This document shows positions 1 through 5,235 of a stretch of 9,293 nt of DNA, piece after piece. Below the pieces are notes generated by a model. It was not told where the DNA came from. It saw only the letters and a program-made list of their open reading frames with translations, and made no database searches. How positions within the stretch are numbered: position 1 is the first letter of the stretch; every line of letters begins with the position of its first letter. The position numbers and the translations under genes were made by a program. This DNA comes from CAZKXU01 sp964556665 (GTDB taxonomy: Bacteria > Bdellovibrionota_C > UBA2361 > CAZKXU01), in contig CAZKXU010000106.1 of the NCBI GenBank assembly GCA_964556665.1, positions 1 to 9,293 of the forward strand, read 5' to 3'.

Positions 1-25
1 GGTTAGAACTGCTTTTTCTAGGTTG

Positions 26-53
26 CCTAAATCCGGCAACTGCCGGATTTAGG
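26..53. repeat. Perfect 13-bp inverted repeat (hairpin), REP-like
   Basis: The arms at 26-38 (CCTAAATCCGGCA) and 41-53 (TGCCGGATTTAGG) are exact reverse complements separated by two bases, so the folded form would have a stem of about 11-12 bp and a small loop. The inner half is GC-rich. No T-run follows on either strand, so it is not a canonical intrinsic terminator. I see no target-site duplication beside it. It could be a REP-type palindrome, a protein-binding site, or a 3'-end stabilising hairpin for a gene that ends before the window. Confidence 0.7.
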
Positions 54-176
54 ATGATACAGTTCACAGGATATGAATTAAGATTTTTTTGTACAGTAAT
101 ACTATTTTTTAATTGATTTTTAACTTTAAATTAGTTAAACCAAGTCGGCAGAGTTTTAGTTAACACAAAGGCGTAA

Positions 177-395
177 ATGACACGAGTTTTTTCCTATTTC
201 GATGCAGCTCTTGTAAAATACCCGGATGCGGTCGAATTTAAAAGAAGACAGGCTGCAGATTTGCTAAACAGAGCGGCACGTATTCTAAGTGAGCTTGGTC
301 CAACTGAGGAGCGGCTTGCTTGGGTAGTTCAGGATACAGTCGAGCTTCTTCGTCCAAAGGTTAACAGGTATTCAGATAGAGGACTAAAGGGATAA
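177..395 (+). CDS. Hypothetical small helical protein, 72 aa
   Basis: I do not recognise a family. The ATG is preceded by AAAGG at 167-171 with a 5-base spacer, a reasonable ribosome binding site, and the frame ends at TAA 393-395. The protein is rich in Ala, Leu, Arg and Glu and looks mainly alpha-helical, with no signal peptide, membrane segment or Cys. Its tail is basic and polar. The upstream 120 bases are very AT-rich and carry two TTAGTTAA-type direct repeats (about 131-138 and 157-163), but no convincing promoter boxes. The gene converges on the phosphoribosyltransferase-like gene with only 6 bases between their stop codons and no terminator hairpin there. It is probably a real gene, given its ribosome site and its fit between neighbours, but the role is unknown. 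Confidence 0.6.
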   Translation: MTRVFSYFDAALVKYPDAVEFKRRQAADLLNRAARILSELGPTEERLAWVVQDTVELLRPKVNRYSDRGLKG

Positions 396-401
396 ATTTC
401 T

Positions 402-935
402 CTACCCAATTCTAGTAAGAACTCTAACAGGAGCACCGGTAAACGCAGAAACAACAGGAACTGGACCTGGTCCAAATGTTCTATCAATTAGTGTTGCCCA
501 GCACAGGACTGGGATTCCGCGTAAAGTTGCACGGGTGTGTGCCTCAAGGCTAGATCTCGCGGTCGTGATTACATCTGTTATTAAGATTGCGTGTTTGCCT
601 TTATACTTGGTGCCGTGGCCATTACTCATCTTGCTCTCTAAGTATTGCTCTAGCGGTATATCTTTACCTGTCATCTCTGAGAAATATGCACAGAGTCTCT
701 CTGCAAAAAATGTATAACCGCCCGGCAGCTTAAGAAAAAGCTCCGGTATTTGCGGAGAGACCACGTTCATGATTCTCTCATAGACATACTCAGCGCAGGC
801 GTTTAGATCACTCTCTGTCAGCGCCTCTACACGGTAGTAAACCTGACTTTCGCAACGACCTCCGATCGGGACAGGTTGCTCATATGTATCAGTTACGCGC
901 TCAAAGACTTCATTTATTTCATCTATATTAATCAT
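402..935 (-). CDS. PyrE-like (orotate phosphoribosyltransferase family) protein, 177 aa
   Basis: This is probably a type I phosphoribosyltransferase fold. Family enzymes transfer the ribose-phosphate of PRPP to a base such as orotate. By eye, an N-terminal segment GGRCESQVYY (residues 25-34) resembles the PyrE substrate region. A GHGT at 106-109 resembles the PyrE flexible catalytic loop. The stretch ILITDVITTARSS (117-129) resembles the PRPP-binding motif. That motif is not canonical: the usual acidic pair is Thr120-Asp121, and the loop Gly residues are Ala126-Arg127. It may therefore be a divergent transferase or a non-catalytic, regulatory relative, and orotate specificity is not shown. 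The protein is somewhat shorter than typical PyrE (about 200-215 aa). No Shine-Dalgarno precedes the ATG at 935-933. An extended -10 box lies only 10 bases upstream, so the mRNA may be nearly leaderless. It is monocistronic and divergent from the IHF gene. Confidence 0.65.
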   Translation of the reverse strand: MINIDEINEVFERVTDTYEQPVPIGGRCESQVYYRVEALTESDLNACAEYVYERIMNVVSPQIPELFLKLPGGYTFFAERLCAYFSEMTGKDIPLEQYLESKMSNGHGTKYKGKHAILITDVITTARSSLEAHTRATLRGIPVLCWATLIDRTFGPGPVPVVSAFTGAPVRVLTRIG

Positions 936-945
936 GTGGAGGGGA

Positions 946-954
946 ATTATAGCA
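946..954 (-). promoter_or_regulatory. Extended -10 promoter for the PyrE-like gene
   Basis: On the minus strand the bases read TGCTATAAT, a perfect TATAAT with the TGN extension. There is no good TTGACA at the matching upstream distance, which is usual for extended -10 promoters. The start codon at 935 is 10 bases past the box, so transcription from the usual +1 would leave a leader of only about 3-5 bases. The 10-bp palindrome at 960-969 sits just upstream, where a regulator could block it. Confidence 0.5.
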
Positions 955-959
955 TAATC

Positions 960-969
960 GAGTCGACTC
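960..969. promoter_or_regulatory. 10-bp palindrome GAGTCGACTC, possible operator
   Basis: This perfect palindrome overlaps the region between the -35 and -10 positions of the minus-strand promoter for the PyrE-like gene. The position suits a repressor site, but a 10-base palindrome can occur by chance and no matching regulator gene is in the window. Confidence 0.25.
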
Positions 970-1181
970 AGGCTATCTCTTTATCAGTCTGAAAGTTTGT
1001 AATCCGGATGATATGCTAATTAATTTCCAATATTTGATCTGTGATTCCTGTTTTTCGATAGTTCTGCCTGATAAGCGACGATAGAGTATGAGTGGGTACT
1101 ACTGATGCCATAAAACATCGTTATCTCTCGATATGTTAGCTGCTAGTTTATTAGAATTATTTTGGAAATTTTCTTTGGGTT

Positions 1182-1209
1182 TTGACATCTTTATATAGGC
1201 TGGTATAAA
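1182..1209 (+). promoter_or_regulatory. Sigma-70-type promoter for the IHF operon
   Basis: TTGACA at 1182-1187 matches the -35 consensus fully. TATAAA at 1204-1209 is a good -10, 16 bases downstream, and is preceded by TG one base away (TGGTATAAA), giving an extended -10. Transcription would start near 1216, leaving a leader of about 50 bases before the GTG start. It is the strongest promoter match I see in the window. Confidence 0.7.
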
Positions 1210-1267
1210 GTCAGGAAGTTACTTAAGATTTTCGTAACCGTTAGCTCTCTTTTTTATGGAGTTTTAG

Positions 1268-1561
1268 GTGAATAAGTCAGAATTAATCGAAAAGCTAGCA
1301 GAGAAGACAGGATTAAACATTGTTCAAGCCGAAGAGGTTGTAAACCTCATTTATCGTAAAATGCGAGAAACGCTAGTCGGTGGTGGCAGGATAGAAATTC
1401 GTGGTTTTGGGAGCTTTGTAGTAAAGGAATATAAGGCTTATCAGGGGAGAAACCCGAAGACAGGGGATCGCATCTCTGTTCCGCCAAAAAAGCTTCCGTT
1501 CTTTAAAGTAGGTAAAGAACTAAAGGAACGAGTTGACCACACAGAGAATGGTGCAGCATAA
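1268..1561 (+). CDS. ihfB: Integration host factor beta-type / HU-family DNA-bending protein, 97 aa
   Basis: HU/IHF proteins act as dimers that bind the minor groove and bend DNA sharply, shaping the nucleoid and assisting recombination, replication and sigma-54-type promoters. Diagnostic features are the N-terminal MNKSELIEKL typical of IHF-beta, RIEIRGFGSF at residues 41-50, the arm motif GRNPKTGD at 60-67 with the intercalating proline at residue 63, and LPFFKVGKELKERV near 76-89. Length fits the family (about 90-100 aa). The start is GTG, supported by GGAG at 1258-1261 with 6 bases of spacing; the ATG at 1256 meets a stop after three codons. The short polar tail past residue 90 is a small extension. 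The IHF-beta assignment over HU is by motif flavour, and no alpha partner is in the window. It is probably the first gene of a run with the two unknown genes downstream. Confidence 0.92.
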   Translation: MNKSELIEKLAEKTGLNIVQAEEVVNLIYRKMRETLVGGGRIEIRGFGSFVVKEYKAYQGRNPKTGDRISVPPKKLPFFKVGKELKERVDHTENGAA

Positions 1562-1602
1562 AGTAAAGTTTCATAAGATTTTGTCGATTTGAAAAGGTAT
1601 AT

Positions 1603-1986
1603 ATGTCAATAGATTGGTTATTTGAGCTGGAGCGTTCGATAGAAAATGGTAAAGAGGTTTTAGCCTGTCCTAATATGGGGAAAAACCAGTGGGTTATAGG
1701 CAAGCCGTTGCCTGAACTAAAAAAAATGGCAAAGAGGGTAGCCGATCATAAAAAGATGCCTGTCAGTGTAGTGCGCCTTGTTTCAGTACATGATGCAGTT
1801 GCAGGGGATCTTTATCTCGCCCCTACAAAAATTGAGGAGCCAGGTAGTCGCGGGGAGCCAAATATTCAATGGTCAACATTTGATACACGTGAAGCCTCAG
1901 AGATGATGCGTGATGTGCGTAACGGACCATCGCCATTCTTCGGTATGCAGATTCTAGAAACTATTGGACCTGATAATCCAGCATAA
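1603..1986 (+). CDS. Hypothetical protein, 127 aa
   Basis: I do not recognise a family. AAAAGG at 1592-1597 lies 5 bases before the ATG and supports this start. The protein is soluble, with no signal peptide or membrane segment. It has a basic stretch around residues 39-51, a mixed alpha/beta look in the middle (SVVRLVSVHDAVAGDLYL near 54-71), and a polar C-terminal third rich in Gly, Pro and Asp. It follows the IHF gene by 41 bases with no terminator between, so co-transcription is likely. Its stop overlaps the next start codon by one base (TAATG), so the two unknown proteins are probably translationally coupled and may act together. Confidence 0.75.
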   Translation: MSIDWLFELERSIENGKEVLACPNMGKNQWVIGKPLPELKKMAKRVADHKKMPVSVVRLVSVHDAVAGDLYLAPTKIEEPGSRGEPNIQWSTFDTREASEMMRDVRNGPSPFFGMQILETIGPDNPA

Positions 1987-2255
1987 TGAAATACAAAGTA
2001 CTTTCTAAGTTGCCAGTTAAGATTAATGTGGTCGAGGTCGTATCGTCACGATATGCGTCGCATGATCGTCCCAGTAGTTGGGATGCTCGCGTACCAGGAA
2101 TAGACACAGTCCGAACAATTGATGGAGATCTTATTCAACTAAGGAGTGCTGGAGATCAATCACCTCCTAAGCCAGGTTGGAATCTAATGCTTGTCTCAGG
2201 TAATCCAGAGAGTGGGTATGACTGGACCCTTTTCGGAATGCCTGCAGCAAATTAG
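1986..2255 (+). CDS. Hypothetical protein, 89 aa
   Basis: I do not recognise a family. The ATG shares its A with the preceding stop codon (TAATG at 1984-1988) and has no clear Shine-Dalgarno, so translation most likely depends on termination of the upstream gene. The sequence alternates short hydrophobic stretches with loops (KVLSKLPVKINVVEVVSSRY, then DGDLIQL, then WNLMLVSG), which suggests a small all-beta fold. That is an impression from composition, not a family match. It contains three Trp and no Cys. It ends 3 bases before the convergent amidase stop codon, and no terminator hairpin is visible between them. Confidence 0.7.
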   Translation: MKYKVLSKLPVKINVVEVVSSRYASHDRPSSWDARVPGIDTVRTIDGDLIQLRSAGDQSPPKPGWNLMLVSGNPESGYDWTLFGMPAAN

Positions 2256-2258
2256 TTT

Positions 2259-3644
2259 TTAAATTACTCCAACGGTTGCCAAAGCACGTATTAACTCCCG
2301 ATCTGAAAAGCGTGGACCGATAATCTGTAATCCCAAAGGCAGGCCATTTTTTGCTGTACCGGTCGGAAATGCCAAAGCAGGCAGGGCTAGGACATTCGCT
2401 GCAGAAGCGAAATGATACACCTGCTCAGAGCCGCACTCTTTCCCATTAATCTTAAAAGTTGTAGCGCCATGCAGTGGAGCGGATGAGGCAGCTACCGGTG
2501 CAATTATGAAATCGAATTTTGTAAAGAACTCAACCATCTCTAGACGTAATCGATCTACCTGATACCAGCACAGTAATAATCGTTCAGCGCTTAAGGGCGG
2601 AAGCTCAGTAGCAATCCGCTGACGCAGTGACTTTACAATCTCAGTTTCTGTCTCCTGGTTGCGCGCTCTCCCTAAAATCACGTTAATCTTATCCTCGACT
2701 AGTAGTGCAGCTTGACCGGCTAAAATTATAAATGGCTCAAGGCTCTTTTCGAATGCCGGAGGTGTAAGCTCCTCTGTCTCATATCCTATAGCCTTAAATT
2801 TATTCACTGTTTGATTGAGTGTGCTTAGAATCTCCTTATCGCACGGGGTAGCAAGCATAGTAGAAAAATATGCTATTCTTTTTTTAGGGCGCCAGTTTGC
2901 AATAGGAAACTCAACCGAATATGGGTCACTGGAGTCGAAGCCTGCAAGTATAGAGAATATTAGCTCAACATCCTCAAGCCGTTTTGCAAAGAATCCGTGA
3001 CTTCTGAAGAGGCCTGAGGTTGTATGCGGGTGTAGTGTCAACCCGGCGTTTGAGATCGTCCCAATTGAAGAATGTAGTCCGAATAGTCCGCAAAAATTAG
3101 CGGGAATTCTTACTGATCCGCCGGCATCTGCACCCAAGGCAAACTGTGCGAATCCGGCAGCAATTGCAGCTGCATCTCCACCACCAGAGCCTCCCGGAGC
3201 ATAGCTCTGGTTGATCGGGTTAGAGCTTCGGCCATACAGCGAGCTTTCAGTAAAGCTGCGCGACTTCCCATATTCAGCCATATTTGCTTTGCCGATCACG
3301 AAAGCACCTTCGTTTAATAGACGCTGTACTATCGCGGCATTCTTGTCGGCCTTTTTTTCATATCCACTTTTATTGCCGTCACTACGTGGCAGGCCTTTGA
3401 CATCGATATGATCTTTTACCGTAAAAGGTAATCCATGTAGTCTGCCTCTGTAGTTTCCGCGTTTAGCCTCCTGATCGAGTTTCTTTGCTAAGCTTGTACT
3501 CTCTTTTTCGTTAATATAGCAGAGAGCATTAATCTTTTTATTTTGATCTGAGATCTCTTTGAGATGCGACTTGAGCAATGAAGCAACTGAGAGTTTGCCG
3601 CTTCTAATTCTCTGCGCAGTTTCACGAGCGGAGAGGGAGATCAT
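2259..3644 (-). CDS. Amidase-signature family hydrolase, 461 aa
   Basis: These enzymes hydrolyse amide bonds with a Ser-cisSer-Lys triad. The candidate triad is Lys77 in GLPFTVKD, Ser153 in PGGSGGGDAAA and Ser177 in GADAGGSVRIP. The 24-residue gap between the serines equals that of the family (217 to 241 in FAAH). The glycine-rich loop continues into NFCGLFGL. The second serine of the usual GGSSGG is glycine here (Gly154). The C-terminal half carries the usual PALAFPTG and GLPLGLQIIGP elements. Length is normal for the family. It resembles GatA, but no gatB or gatC is nearby and GatA specificity is not shown, so the substrate is open. The start has GGAG at 3656-3653 with an 8-base spacer, inside the upstream gene, and overlaps that gene's stop as ATGA. 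The two genes therefore form one unit. Confidence 0.9.
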   Translation of the reverse strand: MISLSARETAQRIRSGKLSVASLLKSHLKEISDQNKKINALCYINEKESTSLAKKLDQEAKRGNYRGRLHGLPFTVKDHIDVKGLPRSDGNKSGYEKKADKNAAIVQRLLNEGAFVIGKANMAEYGKSRSFTESSLYGRSSNPINQSYAPGGSGGGDAAAIAAGFAQFALGADAGGSVRIPANFCGLFGLHSSIGTISNAGLTLHPHTTSGLFRSHGFFAKRLEDVELIFSILAGFDSSDPYSVEFPIANWRPKKRIAYFSTMLATPCDKEILSTLNQTVNKFKAIGYETEELTPPAFEKSLEPFIILAGQAALLVEDKINVILGRARNQETETEIVKSLRQRIATELPPLSAERLLLCWYQVDRLRLEMVEFFTKFDFIIAPVAASSAPLHGATTFKINGKECGSEQVYHFASAANVLALPALAFPTGTAKNGLPLGLQIIGPRFSDRELIRALATVGVI

Positions 3645-4459
3645 TTAGTTTTCTCCACTTCAGGTGTATAGGGGAAGATCTGAAGAACGGGTTGCTCAGA
3701 AAATAGGGGGCTAAGATCTGCTCCATATTTGGAGTATAGCTTACGAGGGATTGAAAGGTCACATAGATAATGCCTGCCCACATATTCACTGCCTGCGTAT
3801 AGTCCTGTCAGCGGGGCTCCAAGGGAGAGGGTTGAAGATGCAAATATAATCTTATCACCTGCTTTGCCAGACTCTATATCCAACCCTAAAGGCGCATCAA
3901 GTGTGTGTATTGGTGTGGCAAGATCGTTTATACCATCAATAAGTTCAGCCAGAATTGGTGATATAATAAGATTGGGGCGAAATAGTCCAAGCAGCATATT
4001 ATGACAGCTACCAAGCTTTTTTAATAACCGCTCTGAATCATTCGATCTACTCCAATATTCAATCTCTACAGATAATTTACTAATGGCATTAAGCTGTAGC
4101 TCAAGATCTGGGGATGCTTTGCTCTCTTCGACTATGATTACAGTTCCCTCGGCTCCGGCATTTACAAGATGTCGTAGTGTTCCAAGGGCAACTGCACCGC
4201 AAAGAGAGTTGTTTACCAGGACGGCTACTTTTCCATCCTTAGCAAATAGTCCGAGAGCATACCTAACAACCATGGCCATGCTGTATGATGAGGCTTCTGT
4301 AAGTTGTGCTGGAATAAGGCCATACTCTGAGAAGAGCTCGGCTCGCATGAGCGCCATATTCTTTGGGGAGAGAGGCTCAAACTTATAGCCATTCTTAGTG
4401 TAAAAAAGAGGGCTTCCTGCTAAGGGGTTCTGAGGTGTTTGTGAGGGGCTATCTACCAT
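3641..4459 (-). CDS. YjeF N-terminal-domain-like (NAD(P)H-hydrate epimerase-related) protein, degenerate, 272 aa
   Basis: The layout follows the YjeF-N Rossmann-like fold, whose active members epimerise damaged NAD(P)H hydrate. YGLIPAQLTEASS (46-58) resembles the family's N-terminal helix. VAVLVNNSLCGAVALGTLRHL (78-98) occupies the place of the GxGNNGGDG loop. TLDAPLGLDIESG (186-198) resembles the VDxPSGxD...G motif, with the likely catalytic Asp188. The loop keeps the two Asn but has lost GGDG, and PSG is PLG, so normal epimerase activity is doubtful. No C-terminal dehydratase (kinase-like) domain is present. Residues 1-30 are Pro/Ser-rich and look like a flexible extension rather than a signal peptide. 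No clear Shine-Dalgarno precedes the ATG. It is the first gene of a two-gene unit with the amidase, which it overlaps by four bases. Confidence 0.6.
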   Translation of the reverse strand: MVDSPSQTPQNPLAGSPLFYTKNGYKFEPLSPKNMALMRAELFSEYGLIPAQLTEASSYSMAMVVRYALGLFAKDGKVAVLVNNSLCGAVALGTLRHLVNAGAEGTVIIVEESKASPDLELQLNAISKLSVEIEYWSRSNDSERLLKKLGSCHNMLLGLFRPNLIISPILAELIDGINDLATPIHTLDAPLGLDIESGKAGDKIIFASSTLSLGAPLTGLYAGSEYVGRHYLCDLSIPRKLYSKYGADLSPLFSEQPVLQIFPYTPEVEKTK

Positions 4460-4635
4460 AAATCACTATATTTTCGATGATATCAGGGAGTTATAATTAG
4501 CGCCAGAATATTAAGTAATGTCATAAAATAGACGTTTTATAGCATAGGGGAAGAGTAAAGGTACAAGATAAATCGATCATTCTCAGAATTGCGAGAGAGG
4601 ATAGAGCGGCAAGATTAATTTAATGGATACGAACG
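4460..4635. other. Divergent intergenic region, 176 bp
   Basis: This gap lies between the divergent YjeF-N-like gene and the receiver gene, so it should hold a promoter in each direction. A TATAAT occurs on the plus strand near 4491-4496 but without a recognisable -35 and far from the start codon. An AT-only stem (ATAAAA 4523-4528 with TTTTAT 4535-4540) is too weak to name. I see no ORF or RNA gene in it. Confidence 0.35.
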
Positions 4636-5064
4636 ATGTCTAAAATTAGGGATACAAATCTACAAGTCCTTATAGTTGATGATAACCCTCAGTATATACT
4701 GTTGCTTACACGTCTTTTAGAGAGTGTCTTTGGGTATAAGAATATAACGGCTTTGCAAGAGATTGATAAGGCCTTTCAGTTAATCGCATCTGATCCGGAC
4801 AAGTTTGGTCTGATGTTTGTAGATTACTGCTTTCCAAGTGGAGAGAGTGGGGGAGATTTTCTAGAGAAACTTCATAATGCAGGCTATATGAAGGATAAGA
4901 CCGCCTTTTTAGTTACGGCTGAACCTACCGTTGATAATCTAAAACAGGCTCAGCGAGCAGGGGCGGTCGGCGTAGTTGCAAAACCGTTTGATCGACATGA
5001 GCTTAAGAAACAGCTTGAGAAGGCCGAGCGCCTCCAGACCATTGATGAAGCCGGATCTTTCTGA
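4636..5064 (+). CDS. Single-domain CheY-like response regulator receiver, 142 aa
   Basis: This is a stand-alone receiver domain, phosphorylated on aspartate by a partner histidine kinase. The acidic pair is Asp15-Asp16 in VLIVDDNP, the phospho-acceptor is Asp63 in MFVDYCFP, the switch Thr is Thr94 in FLVTAEP, and the conserved Lys is Lys116 in VVAKPFD. All essential residues are therefore present. No DNA-binding or enzymatic output domain follows; only about 20 polar residues lie past the last helix. Output is probably by protein-protein contact, as in CheY or Spo0F. Nothing ties it to chemotaxis except the flagellin gene some 2 kb downstream, and no histidine kinase is nearby. The start has only a weak GGA at 4625-4627. 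The ATG at 4623 is out of frame and stops after six codons. Confidence 0.92.
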   Translation: MSKIRDTNLQVLIVDDNPQYILLLTRLLESVFGYKNITALQEIDKAFQLIASDPDKFGLMFVDYCFPSGESGGDFLEKLHNAGYMKDKTAFLVTAEPTVDNLKQAQRAGAVGVVAKPFDRHELKKQLEKAERLQTIDEAGSF

Positions 5065-5202
5065 TAAAATCAGTAACTATTCAGGCCGCCTATGGATCAG
5101 GCGGAAATTTTGACTTTTGATGGGTGAATCAATCGATTCACCCATCAAAAGTCAAAATTTCCGGCCTAATATAGAGAGGACCTGAATAGTTACTAAAATC
5201 AG
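5065..5202. mobile_element. MITE-like nested palindrome with flanking 9-bp direct repeats
   Basis: A non-coding block of about 120 bp is almost entirely self-complementary. Outer arms of 14 bp (5072-5085 AGTAACTATTCAGG and 5181-5194) are exact reverse complements. Inner arms of 29 bp (5102-5130 and 5135-5163) are exact reverse complements around a 4-base loop. Between them, 5086-5104 can form its own CCGCCT/AGGCGG hairpin, and the opposite interval 5164-5180 matches only partly. TAAAATCAG is repeated directly at 5065-5073 and 5194-5202, overlapping the outer arm tips, as expected for a target-site duplication of 6-9 bp. It has no coding capacity, so it would need a transposase in trans. As RNA, the 29-bp stem would be an RNase III-like substrate and could attenuate transcription into asd. 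A T-rich stretch follows at 5205-5211. Confidence 0.7.
5102..5163. repeat. Perfect 29-bp inverted repeat with 4-base loop
   Basis: The arms 5102-5130 and 5135-5163 pair without mismatch around AATC at 5131-5134. This is the core of the MITE-like element. It is far longer and more AT-rich than a normal intrinsic terminator stem and has no adjacent U-tract. Confidence 0.9.
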
Positions 5203-5235
5203 CTTCTTTTTCATCATATTCAAGGTCAGTAATCT

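Larger units (their letters stand above)
936..1267. other. Divergent intergenic control region, 332 bp
   Basis: This gap separates the minus-strand PyrE-like gene from the plus-strand IHF gene. It contains the extended -10 box at 946-954, a 10-bp perfect palindrome GAGTCGACTC at 960-969, and the IHF promoter at 1182-1209. Between about 975 and 1180 it is AT-rich with short similar words (CGATAG twice near 1057-1091; TATCTCT near 972 and 1121). I see no ORF with a ribosome site, no RNA gene and no terminator in that part. Confidence 0.5.

Noticed and set aside
2259..3644. Calling the amidase GatA of the Glu-tRNA(Gln) amidotransferase
   Set aside because: No gatB or gatC is nearby and the serine next to the cis-Ser is replaced. 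The general amidase-signature call is safer.
5065..5235. Lysine riboswitch or attenuator leader peptide before asd
   Set aside because: The leader is dominated by a symmetric palindrome with flanking direct repeats. I see no lysine-riboswitch-like multi-helix pattern and no lysine-rich short frame.
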